Origin: Perkinsus olseni
Taxonomy: Eukaryota; Perkinsozoa; Perkinsida
Reading direction: 5' to 3'
Assembly (NCBI GenBank): GCA_013115125.1
Contig: JABANN010000460.1
Span: 1-27,822, forward strand
Length of the DNA stretch: 27,822 bases
Made by a program: the position numbers and the translations under genes. Positions 19,134-27,822 of this stretch are shown piece by piece (within the stretch, counting starts at the first letter, position 1; each line of letters begins with the position of its first letter). The notes below the pieces were generated by a model. The model ran no database searches, was not told the DNA's origin, and saw only the letters and a list, made by a program, of their open reading frames with translations.

Positions 19134-19464
19134 TTACCTATCATACATATTACCAGGGCAGCAGCAGTGGAGGGATGTGAGCAGTACCATGATGATGCCT
19201 GCCAGTAACTGTGGTCCCAACATCCATTGCATAGGTACTAGCCGTCTTGCAATGTGCGAAACTAGCTGACTCGCTATGAAGCTGATCTGGGCTCATCATA
19301 CTCCGCTGCCCAGGGCCTGCTGGCGGCATCACCTGTGTCATACAGTGTGAACGATAGGCCTCCGAGCACACGAGTACGTACATGTCCTCTGGTAGTGCTG
19401 TTGTGGTCATACTCCTCCTTGGTTAGGATGACGGAAGGTGTATGCTTACCTTTTACCAATGCAT
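19134..19464 (-). CDS. Small putative membrane protein, 3 exons, about 74 aa
   Basis: Minus-strand exons 19464-19457, 19417-19333 and 19265-19134 (TAA) join through introns of 39 and 67 b. The first coding exon is only 8 b. The protein reads MHWRSMTTTALPEDMYVLVC, then LVSHIARRLVPMQWMLG and one hydrophobic helix (LLAGIIMVLLTSLHCCCP). One membrane span with a Cys cluster at its end could allow lipidation, which is inference. Other splices near the 3' end would change the last ten residues. No family is recognised. Confidence 0.4.
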
Positions 19465-19527
19465 ACTGATGATATAACGACTACGGCTCACCACAGACCA
19501 CCCTTCTATCACTATTTAACGAACGTC

Positions 19528-19913
19528 TCATCTCTGGTGTTGGTGGGCTGAATAAGAGTATATTGTTCTACATATGGCTGTGATAGTACCGAAGTTCTCT
19601 CCTTCTAGTCTGATATTGTGAATAGCTCTGTGGGAAGGCAGACTGCAAGATCTGATTATCCATCCTCCGTTGTAGGCGTAGGTCACTCTTCCTATGGGTT
19701 TGTGGACCCTAATCATAAACAACAATGGGGGATACACCCGGTGTGGTCAGAGGCGGCTGCCTCCATCACCTCCAATGACATCTTCATTAACCCTCGTGTA
19801 TCTCTCGGATGCTTCATCATCATAGCATAGATATGCCCATCAACAGGCTCTGACTCCCCTCCTACTCTCAGATCATGAGCCCTGCGACTGGCGGGAGGAC
19901 GATGATCTACCAT
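19528..19913 (-). CDS. Unrecognised protein, 2 exons, 118 aa
   Basis: Exon 1 (19913-19738) starts MVDHRPPASRRAHDLRVGGE and exon 2 (19708-19528) ends YSYSAHQHQR before the stop. They join in phase 2 through a 29-b intron (GTGTAT...GATTAG). The frame fails without removing it, and both exons look coding (SLEVMEAAASDHTG joined to VHKPIGRVTYAYNGGWIIRS). There is no signal peptide or membrane helix and no motif I can name. The gene starts 226 b from the divergent phosphotransferase gene. Confidence 0.6.
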
Positions 19914-20139
19914 CGAATCCAAAGCTGCTCCTTTCTAGAGTGTGGGCAGTTCGAAAACGCGCACAACCGTTGGGAAAATTCGAGTGAGCAAGAGTGCGCA
20001 AGTGTGTTGGGCGATGGTTTAAGCATGGCCGCTGGCGACCACTCATCGGGAAGCTACAAGTTGAGCGTTATTTGAGGATAGCGTGTTAAGGTGCTCCTTG
20101 GGAATATCACTTACGTAGTGCCCCTTTCTATTGTCAATA

Positions 20140-21938
20140 ATGGTATCACCATCGACAACTAAATCTAAGAATATGAAGAGCGCGGCTGTTACCAAGGCGT
20201 CTAAGAGAACGTCCTCTAGTAGTAGGAGTAGGTCCACTAGTAGTAGAAGTAGACGTCGATCGTCGACTAGCACTACTCGGAAGGAGAAGTTAGTCCCCAA
20301 GGAGAGTCTAGAGAGTAGGTCAGGGGGCCAGAAGGATGATGTTAAGAAGCCGAATGAGAACGAGGAAAGACAGAGAAGGATAGATCTGATAAAGGATAAA
20401 AGGATGAAGATCACCGAGGAGGTAGTGATGACTCCTACCACTTGGGTATGGTATATGATGATAACTCAGGGTCTCAAGAATCTATCAAACTACGAGTATA
20501 AGGCTGGTACACCGACAATACTGGATAACTTTATGAATAAGTATTATTGGAATAAGGTTATATTACTCATACCTAAGGAAGTAATACTATTCATAGTGAC
20601 TACTACTCGACAGTACCGTTGTTAGATGGCACCTAACATGATAACCTTGGTGGGGCTGGCGACGATGATGCTATCATACTTCTGCATAGCATATTATACT
20701 CCAACCTTCACTGAGGAGGCCCCAAAGTGGACGTACTTGGCCAATGCCATAGGGCTCTTCTTGTAATGCTTGTACAGCAGCAGCAGTAGATGCGAATAAT
20801 GACAGTTTGGATCCTTCTTCAGCTACCAGACCATGGACGCTATCGACGGTAAACAGGCTAGACGGACGGGAAGCGCTGGACCACTGGGTCAATTGTTCGA
20901 TCACGGCTGTGACTCTATCTCAACGACTTTCATCTGTATGAGTGCCATGGCCAGTAAGTCCTCCTGTTCTATGAACACGGTAGTGGCCCTCACTGGGTTG
21001 GTGGCAGGCACTTCCCTCGGATGTGGCCCTCGTGCGATGGCATTCCTCATGTTCGTGATTGTGCCCTTCTTCCTAGCGCAGTGGGAAGAGTAGTATTCAT
21101 GGGTCTTGTGATGCGGTCTGTAGAATGTCTAACTCCCTCTGTGTGTCAGGTATCATACTCATGTTTTCCGTAGTGGTCTATCATTCTATGGTGTAACAGA
21201 AGCACAGTTCACCAGCATTGCACTGTACATGATATCCTTCTTTTTTGGACCAGGAATGTAGTAGTTGCAGATATCTTGTCATCATTACTAGCTCGTACCT
21301 CTTTCAGATGGCACATGCATCCGATATCTTCCATTAACCTCGAGATTATAGACTATATTATAATATGCATTAGCGCCATCACTGGTTATGGTAGTATAGA
21401 TGCCATGCTCAACGTCATGAGGCATGCGAAGGATACAGTAAGTGGAAGCAATAATAAAACCCGGAAGATAGACTATCGCAACTCCCCACACTACTACCTT
21501 GCTTGTCATTATCATCGACAGACTCGTTTCTCTCCTCAGCGTACTGCGATGATGCAGTTGATACCCATAACAGCCCTAATGGTATGCGGTATGCTGTGGA
21601 CTCTAATACCGACTGTCCATCCAAGGCTTGTTCTCGGGACCTTTGGTGAGTATAGACATCGGAGTGTGACATCCTCACACTCCTTCCTCTCCTCAGGTAT
21701 CGCCTTCACGTATCTAACTAATAATATGATACTCTGTGGTATGACTGGTATGCAGTATCCAAGATACCATTCTCTTCTGGTGTGTGGTGGGCTCATCAAT
21801 GGTTGGTACCGATCTTCATCATGTTAGGTACCATTACCTATCATATTCGTGATAGATTACCTCTACCTTTTCCCACGACATAGTGATATCATACTTGGTC
21901 TGTACTTAGGATTTTTGGTCTATAAGAGTTGGAAGTGA
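20140..21938 (+). CDS. CDP-alcohol phosphotransferase (ethanolamine/choline type), 10 exons, 442 aa
   Basis: Exons: 20140-20580, 20626-20762, 20823-20953, 21008-21089, 21150-21257, 21308-21437, 21540-21645, 21697-21735, 21756-21827 and 21856-21938. The enzyme moves phosphoethanolamine or phosphocholine from the CDP-alcohol to diacylglycerol, in ER/Golgi membranes. The full signature D201-G-x2-A-R-x8-G215-x3-D219-x3-D223 (DGKQARRTGSAGPLGQLFDH) is present. Before it come LSNYEYKAG and MAPNMITLVGLATMMLSYF; after it PFFLAQWEEY and several membrane helices to the end, as in eukaryotic CEPT1/EPT1. Substrate choice cannot be read. Odd points: about 100 extra N-terminal residues rich in Ser, Arg and Lys in the first exon, and two introns near the 3' end of 20 (or 17) and 28 b that must be removed to keep the conserved helices in frame. 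Confidence 0.93.
21736..21755 (+). other. Candidate ultra-short intron (20 b, or 17 b from 21739)
   Basis: The phosphotransferase frame needs a shift here. GT at 21736 (or 21739) and AG at 21755 give the right phase change, joining TNNMIL to SKIPFSSG as expected for the family. No longer GT-AG pair in the area restores the frame. Confidence 0.55.
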
Positions 21939-22011
21939 GATCTGCCTCTAGCGAGTTCGGGTCGGGTCCGTATACGATACCACCGTCATCCTCAGGTTTT
22001 TAACAGATTCG

Positions 22012-22385
22012 ATGGAGGAGATCAGCACGTATTTGGGAATATACGCTCTCTCGATCACCAAGAAACGACCACAGTAGACCCTTGTTACAACTACCGTTAT
22101 CACTGACAGTAGTCGTTCATTGCAACCAGAACTACCGAGCATTGCAGGCGGGTACTGTCCGGTCGCCTTGCTGCAGGAAGTCTTCCTCTTCCTCCTCCCA
22201 ATCCCATTGTGACTCTTTACCCTCATTCATAGTTTCAGTGTAGTCCGGCTGTTGCTAGGGATGATGCGGTGACGATACACAGTGTTGAGTTGTTAGGGCT
22301 TGCTGTGGTAAGGCGGCTACGCATGCTCGATAGCTTCGCCCCTTGTACATTCCATCTCTTCGATCACACTATCCATGCCATCTGA
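22012..22385 (+). CDS. Unrecognised small protein, 3 exons, about 94 aa
   Basis: Exons 22012-22073, 22110-22179 and 22233-22385 join in phase through introns of 36 and 53 b. The second has a long pyrimidine tract and ends TTCATAG. The product starts MEEISTYLGIYALSITKKRP and has VTIHSVELLGLAVVRRLRML near the end. No domain is recognised. Its last 11 coding bases overlap the start of the next gene (ATG 22375) in another frame. Either the two mRNAs overlap or one of the ends is wrong. Confidence 0.5.
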
Positions 22386-23777
22386 AGAAGAAGGCGTAGT
22401 GAGGTCAGTTGCAGCAAGTCTTGGTACGCCTGCGGGCCTTGGAGTATCATCACAGCCTACCCAGGAAGATATGCCTGCGATTGTACCTATTCGGTCTAGT
22501 GGATTGTCTACTTACCTGTGCCTTGGGCAGCTCCTGAGCAGGAGGCCAACACTAGAGTTGGTCCTTATTGGCCTCACACCTGCCCTTACGGTTATAGCAT
22601 TCGGCCTTCTACTCCGTAACATGATACTCGCCATGTTCATCATGCATGCTATTATGTTGCTCGGCCCTACAGTCTACCTTATGGGCAACACCAGCATCAG
22701 AGCCGGACTTCGCAACTCTTCCGAATCTACTCCCCCCCATTGGTATCGCGTCTACTTCTCCTCAGAGATGGCTAATACATTCAATGGGTCTGGTACAGTA
22801 TTACTATCATTACTATCGTTCCTTGTTACCACTTTATGTGGTAGTCTTATATACCTTATGTTACAATGTTCAGGGAGGTGGTGGCAGATACTCTGTATTG
22901 GGTCCTATGAATCGCAGTTGGATATCTTCGGTTTGGGTGGTCTTAGGCATACTTCCTTACTCTTTGATGTACTACTGGCTCTCTACTTCATCATAGTCAA
23001 TCCTCTCATTGAGGAGTTCTTCTGGCGTATATTCCTCATAAAAGAATTATCTGATTCTAGTCAGAACTCTCACATGGGGCGGCTACAACAAGAGTTCAGC
23101 CCAGTACCCACCAGTGAACCCCAGGATAGGATGGCTCCCACTGGAGGGGATGCTGAGTTGGACATCGAAGTTGGTGCGGCGAGAAGTGATGTCTTCATGG
23201 ACGAGGAGACAGCACGGTCTGTTTCATCTATGGTAGCATCTATCTCCCCACCATCACCGGCAGTATCGGCCTCCAACTCATCTCGATTGGTATCTTACTC
23301 CGAGACTGTTAACTGGGTAGGCTCTGCCCTGTATGGCTCGTACCATATACTGGTAGTATGGGCTCTACTCAACTCCCTTCCTTATGCTATACTAGCCTTC
23401 ATCTTACTAGTCTTGGTCGGCAGACTGCTTATCTTCATCATACAGTCCGAGCAGGGCCCAAATGCCAGCATATCCGGCTTCTGTCTAGCAACAGCGGTAG
23501 TGAGGGTATCGGAGGACATCAGCGAGATTTATCACTTATCCATCATTTCTCCAGGTACACAGCGGTCTCGATACAGTGGTCGTATTCGCATTAGCCGCAG
23601 CGTTGAGGATAGTCGAAGTGAAGGGTGTGAACTAGTAACTATAATGGCTCTTCCTCAGCTGAGGGATATCCCCTATATAATTGCATCATCACTACCACAA
23701 TACTTGCACATTACCTCGAGGAGTTGGGCCCTTTTGTCCAGGTCAGCTTTGCTACTATTGTACCATTGTGTTCTTGA
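22375..23777 (+). CDS. CPBP/CAAX-type intramembrane metalloprotease, about 420-440 aa
   Basis: A single exon of 1122 b (22375-23496, 374 codons) is followed by an intron to 23554 and an exon reading ATAVHSGLDTVVVFALAAAL. The three family motifs are present: E213-E-F-F-W-R218, Y320-G-S-Y-H324 and H376-x3-D380. Together they place a metal ion and a water inside the membrane, as in Rce1-like enzymes that cut prenylated CaaX proteins. There are several hydrophobic segments, among them ALTVIAFGLLLRNMILAMFI and LPYAILAFILLVLVGRLLIF. Odd points: about 80 polar, acidic residues (SSQNSHMGRLQQEF...) are inserted between motifs 1 and 2, and the first exon is far longer than others here. The end is unsure: an intron at about 23622-23655 and then a stop at 23775-23777, or a stop already at 23633-23635. 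Confidence 0.75.
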
Positions 23778-23863
23778 CTACGTAAAGCTCTATGTTACCA
23801 TTAGGTTGATGTGCTACACTCATCTCCTTCTCCTTGCTATCACCTCGTTGCGTTGACTTTGCG

Positions 23864-25315
23864 ATGCTCCCGTCCCCTATAGACAGTACACTATCATCCT
23901 CATTGATCATGTCCAGCGCATCATCATATGGTACTGCTACAGTGCAGCGGAGAAGAGCGAATGATACAGGTTAGCACGCGTGCTGAATTCTCTGACGATC
24001 ACCATCGCGTCGATTCATGGCGCAGCGCAGGTGATAATACGAGTGTAGTCTCAGCGGCGGCCAATGCTGGATTTAAGTTCATTAAGGTAGTGGTGGTGAA
24101 CTACCGTTACTGCCTTCCACGACTCGGCACTGGTTAACGTTCTCCTTCTTGCCATCTTTCAGAAACACTACATCGTGTCGTCCATGTACATCATTGGACT
24201 AATAGTAGCAGTTTTTGGTAGTCACTCATCCTCTAATGCTATCGTATCCTCTCTCGCTCCACTGCTCTCAGGCACCGGCTTCCATGTGGACCCCATCACA
24301 GCAGCTCGGTACCACAAGACTCTAGACCACGTCGACCTAGTACAAGGTCGTCAGTATAGAACGGTGGTGCAGAAGTTAGATAGAGCTGAGAGAGATTACT
24401 ACAATAGTAAAGGTGACACCAGCGGCAGTAGTCAACGCTCAGTCCCCTTCGCACAATGGTATCAGTTCAGGCTGGTTTTCGTGCAATGATGAGTGCCAGG
24501 CCAAGTATCGTAAGGTTGAGGACTTGAGGGACCAGAAGGCGGTTGTGGAATCTAAAATATACGACTTGCAGGTAGTATTAGGAACAAGAGCAGCAGCAAG
24601 TGTGATACGTCGTGTTCAGCTGGATGCCAAGAAGACTGTTGGCTTATGGTCGAGCTATGCAGCACAGGATATGAGGAAGGACTTCTGGGACGTACGTCTT
24701 TACTACATATTAATATTAATGGAATGGTTATTCAATGTTAATCATCAGTCGTGGAATGCTGGCAAGGATATGGCATCCCATTGGACCCTCTGGGATACAT
24801 TATTCATGGCAGCAGGAGGTGACCCTAGAGATCAGACTCTAATGTCCATGATACTGCAAACTGTATTCCAGTACGTCCCATATGACCGCTTCCAGTAGTG
24901 ATGACCGCTTGTGATGGGAATCCAAGGTACATCATGAACCTCACAGTCGGGTTGATAGCAGCCATAGGAGCCTTCCTCACTACAGTACCACAGGTCATCG
25001 CCTCTTATGGCCCGGGCTTCATAGAAGGTATACTTAGCAGGAAGTTTTCTCGCTAGCCAAAGTGTCGTAGGTGTGGTCTACTTCTTCCTGGTTCTGTGTG
25101 CCGCAGCAGCTGCCGTGGTATCTTTCCTCGGTGTCATCTATGGCGGTGTAGCGGGAGGTGGATATTATCTCATCAAGAGGGTATAGTAGATATGACATTA
25201 TCACGTCCTTAGTCTCACCATCCATCAGGAAATCGACAGACTCGAAGCGGATCCTCAACAGCAGCGGTACCGTCAAGTTCGATACGGGGAGCGCGGTCGT
25301 CCTCACTACGAATAA
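23864..25315 (+). CDS. Multi-spanning membrane protein, 9 exons, 332 aa
   Basis: Exons are 23864-23969, 24031-24086, 24163-24217, 24272-24412, 24471-24691, 24749-24870, 24927-25027, 25071-25180 and 25229-25315 (TAA), all in phase. A polar N-terminus is followed by a first membrane helix (YIIGLIVAVFG), then a charged helical loop of about 130 residues (AARYHKTLDHVDL..., EDLRDQKAVVESKIYDL) and an aromatic segment (MRKDFWDSWNAGKDMASHWT). Three close helices follow (MNLTVGLIAAIGAFLTTVPQ, VVYFFLVLCAAAAAVVSFLG, VIYGGVAGGGYYLI), and a charged tail (QQQRYRQVRYGERGRPHYE). The layout resembles uncharacterised membrane proteins conserved in alveolates, but I cannot name one. Single-exon reading through 24692-24748 would also stay open. 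Confidence 0.74.
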
Positions 25316-25479
25316 ATACTACCCGAAATACTAAGGGTTTCATAAAAGATGCGTTAAAAGTGCGTGGTGCAGTTTCTCATAGCTATGATGTTGTGTTGTC
25401 ACATCTGTCGAGTGTCTGGCGACTTCGACCCATCATCATCTCATCAGCTAATACCGTAATTTCACCACCTCCACTAACA

Positions 25480-26208
25480 ATGACCATCGCTCCCGTCTAC
25501 ATTCTTACCGTAAGTGAATTATCCTCTTTCACGTTTGGAGGTGTGGTATTTAGGTGTTGGCTGGGGTATCTCTCAGCACAGAGAGCTCTCATCACCACCA
25601 CCATACCAAGCACGGTGAAAAGCACCACCTGCGTAGGGGCCACTTCCTGCATGTGTTGAAGGAGAAAGGCTTGCTTACGAAGAATAAAGAGGACGAAGCA
25701 CTTCCGGGATTAATCCACATCAATCCTGTACAGATTGACTTCCGCAAGGTACACACTACCGTACTCCATAACCATGACTGTCTTGTCTCGACATTTCAGA
25801 TCGGACAAGACCTCCAGAATAGTATTAGGAAAGATGAAGGTAGAACAGCACTTGCCGCTGACCACCTTCCGAGTCATACACGCCTACAGATGCCCTCCGC
25901 GGTTCCCTCGCTGGTCTTAATGGATGGGAGGACGGTGCGAAGGAAGACCTAACTCGTCTAGCCGAAGAGGGCGATAAAGGGTAAATACTAGACTCACTCA
26001 TGGCACGAGATCATCATCCTGTGCAGGTATCTGGCTGATCTCAGCACTATGCCGCGTCAAGCGAAGCAGGCCCATGAGGAGATGATGGTAATGACAAGAA
26101 ACACAACTCAAATCGACTAATGATCTTACTATCCCTGTGACTCTTCAGAGAGCTTTGAAGGGACCCGAGAGTACCGATGCCATTCGCTCAGCTGCTCACG
26201 GAGTATAA
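25480..26208 (+). CDS. His-rich secreted protein, 6 exons, about 158 aa
   Basis: Exons are 25480-25509, 25554-25748, 25800-25839, 25890-25980, 26027-26087 and 26149-26208 (TAA), all in phase; the first donor is GTAAGT. The N-terminus MTIAPVYILTVLAGVSLS is a good signal peptide, though its first ten residues are on a separate 30-b exon. The mature part begins with a His/Lys-rich stretch (SSHHHHHTKHGEKHH) that may bind metals. Next comes a basic helix and an amphipathic, mainly helical region (GLNGWEDGAKEDLTRLAEEG, QAKQAHEEMMRALKG). There are no cysteines. The protein is predicted to be secreted or to enter the endomembrane system; the role is unknown. Confidence 0.66.
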
Positions 26209-26843
26209 TTACTCCAAGATAAGACGTTGGAGGGAGATATCGAAAATCATGCTTTTGATGAATGCAATGCCCCTCGTTACGCCACAATACATTGTTATAT
26301 TATCAGTGTCAATCCACCATCTGCCAACACAACGTTCTCCCTTTCCTCAGTAGACATAGTAGAATGCAGTAGCAGCAATGAACATTGGAGAGTTGCTACT
26401 TGATGGTAGAAGAATAAGTACAGCAGACTGAACACAGCGTTCAATGCAGTAGTGGTATCACAGCAGCTTTACTAGCATCGAGCTATCCATTTTAAAGGCA
26501 CCCTTTTTTTGTCGAGAATATAGAGTGATTAAACATCACAGTAACACTTGACTATGATGATAAAAACTCATGAGAACATATTCATCGAACAGTAGCAATA
26601 ACAGAATACGATACTACCAAACGAAACCATTTGGACGGTGGACGGTAATCAACATCATTCTCTTTACACAATACCCATCCTACATAGCAATAACCGTAAT
26701 ATCCTCGCTCATATCAGAGAAGAGTACAGGAGAAAGTTGAGAAGGTTCTACTCAACGATGGTGGTGGTTCAACAATAGCACTAAATATTATCACGGTTGC
26801 TTACAACATACACATTGAATGAACCTTTGCCTAACATCTCCCC
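26209..26843. other. Gene-poor interval between convergent genes, 635 b
   Basis: No open frame here joins to a neighbour or looks coding on either strand. It is more A/T-rich than the genes and has a T7 run at 26504-26510. It probably contains the 3' ends of the His-rich gene (+) and the Thr-rich gene (-). I saw no tRNA, snRNA or repeat I could name. Confidence 0.5.
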
Positions 26844-27605
26844 TCAATGCAGAAGAACAGCAAGGATCGGAAGAGAAGTAAACACTGCAGTAATAAAGAA
26901 ACCACGAGCATCATCACTCAAACCATAAGCGGAACTTGACGGCTGCGGAGGTACAACTGGAGGAGTTCCGTGACCATCATTGTCGTTGTTCGGATCATTA
27001 GGATCATAGGGATTCCACGTGGGAGTAAGAGTAGTGGTTGTTGTGGTAGGCTGAGGGTATGAACAGTTCACAGCAGGTGCCCATCCACTAGGCTCCGCAC
27101 CAGGTAGGGCAGTGACAGGAGCTGTCGAGTTGAATGAATCGCATTGACACGCAACAGTATCATTGCCATAGCATACACGTCCAGCTGGGATCTGCCATGA
27201 CTTACAGTAGGATCCCTTATCCTCACCAGGATCGATGATAATGCTACCAGTAGGGACAGCAGTCGGGAACACAACATTTGCCTTGCAATAGGAGTCCCAG
27301 CAAGGTCCGAGGACAGTAGGGTCGGGAGTAATGCATGGGCTACCCGGGAACCACGAGATGTCATGGCACCAACCGGCCGGACAAAACAACACAGGCTTTG
27401 GTGCGGTGGTCGTTGTTGGAGTGGGAGTCGTTGTCGTCTGCAAGAAAGTCGTAGTAGCTACAGCGGAAGTAGTTGAAGCCGCCTCGGTAGTAGCCACCTC
27501 TCCAGAAGCACCCGCCCTAGGTGCTGCCCCAGAGGGCAACTCTGATAATGTTGGAACATCTGCCAACGCACCCACAGCCAAACAGAGCGACAGGATAGCC
27601 TTCAT
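26844..27605 (-). CDS. Thr-rich, Cys-rich surface protein with signal peptide and GPI-like tail, 253 aa
   Basis: A single exon runs from ATG 27605 to the stop at 26844. The N-terminus MKAILSLCLAVGALA is a clear signal peptide, and the upstream part of the frame lacks an ATG, so this start is preferred. A Thr/Ala/Ser stalk follows (two T/P runs). The core contains ten cysteines (FCPAGWCHDIS, SPCITPDP, GPCWDSYC, GSYCKSWQ, RVCYGND, ACQCDSF) and three N-glycosylation sequons (NDT, NST, NCS). A second Thr run and a PN/D-rich linker come next. The C-terminus is SSSAYGLSDDARG plus a hydrophobic end (FFITAVFTSLPILAVLLH), the pattern of GPI attachment. It is probably an O-glycosylated surface protein. 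No known domain is recognised. It is the only long gene in the window without introns. Confidence 0.85.
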   Translation of the reverse strand: MKAILSLCLAVGALADVPTLSELPSGAAPRAGASGEVATTEAASTTSAVATTTFLQTTTTPTPTTTTAPKPVLFCPAGWCHDISWFPGSPCITPDPTVLGPCWDSYCKANVVFPTAVPTGSIIIDPGEDKGSYCKSWQIPAGRVCYGNDTVACQCDSFNSTAPVTALPGAEPSGWAPAVNCSYPQPTTTTTTLTPTWNPYDPNDPNNDNDGHGTPPVVPPQPSSSAYGLSDDARGFFITAVFTSLPILAVLLH

Positions 27606-27822
27606 GAACGCTGAATAATGGAGGAAACAAGTGAAGGGTCGAGGAACTTGCTTAACTGCGAAAGGGGACAGAGCTAGGGACGTCACGACACAATTTTTGC
27701 GGGTGTCGCGGTACTGACTTGGATATCACTTAGGGGAAACTCAACAAGAGGATGTCTTGTGCCAGAATAAGCCAATACCACTACCCTGGGACAGAAGTAG
27801 TGTAACAATGCACTTCACTCTT
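27606..27822. promoter_or_regulatory. Upstream region of the Thr-rich surface protein gene (no motif identified)
   Basis: These 217 b precede the start of the minus-strand surface protein gene and reach the window edge, so they should contain its promoter or trans-splice acceptor. I found no TATA box or named element. The reading frame is open upstream of the ATG but has no ATG of its own. Confidence 0.3.

Noticed and set aside
20043-20441. 132-codon minus-strand hydrophobic ORF (FFLLLV-type)
   Set aside because: It is the antisense of the Ser/Arg-rich N-terminus of the phosphotransferase; AGT/AGA repeats read backwards give Leu/Ser runs.
22646-22996. 116-codon plus-strand ORF in another frame
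   Set aside because: It is nested inside the long protease exon and out of frame with its catalytic motifs.
26504-26510. T7 run as a Pol III terminator of a small RNA gene
   Set aside because: No internal promoter boxes or stable structure were seen upstream.

Overview
The window looks like nuclear DNA of an intron-rich, compact protist. Nearly every gene is cut into exons of about 30-250 b by GT-AG introns, mostly 30-80 b, and neighbouring genes lie 4-100 b apart. Roughly balanced base composition, standard stops and the very short introns suggest an alveolate, most likely a perkinsid such as Perkinsus. That assignment is inference, because no rRNA or other marker lies in the window. All gene models were built by hand: exons were accepted only where splice sites, reading phase and protein sense agreed. 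Boundaries of uncertain introns may be off.

Left edge (1-920): an exon of a J-domain (Hsp40) gene whose following intron carries a 5'-truncated, antisense LINE flanked by a perfect 13-b target-site duplication. 920-6753: a Cys/His-rich gene resembling FAM221 (+), an unknown gene (+), two minus-strand genes (a 61-aa protein and a 267-aa protein with CxxC motifs), then a divergent JmjC/cupin-type 2-oxoglutarate oxygenase (+). 6764-13168: a plus-strand run comprising a small unknown gene, a PH-domain gene, a RING-finger gene, a long low-complexity gene with a helical region recalling GAT domains, a poorly supported gene, and a complete isopenicillin-N-synthase-like 2OG-Fe(II) dioxygenase.

13491-19913 is a minus-strand block: a 21-exon gene for an unrecognised 933-aa protein, a Ser/Thr-rich protein with a basic helical tail, a small membrane protein and a 118-aa protein. 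20140-26208 is a second plus-strand run: a CDP-alcohol phosphotransferase with an unusual Ser/Arg-rich N-terminus, a small unknown gene, a CPBP-type intramembrane protease, a multi-spanning membrane protein and a His-rich secreted protein. The right edge carries a minus-strand gene for a Thr-rich, Cys-rich protein with signal peptide and GPI-anchor-like tail, convergent with the run across about 640 b of gene-poor DNA.

No common pathway links the genes. Three membrane or lipid genes (phosphotransferase, CPBP protease, four-helix protein) are neighbours, and there are two unrelated 2OG-Fe(II) oxygenases, but in this kind of genome that may be chance. The most notable system-level features are the tight head-to-tail spacing, which fits trans-spliced or polycistronic expression, and candidate introns below 30 b. 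I saw no CRISPR array, rRNA, convincing intact tRNA or virus-like element.
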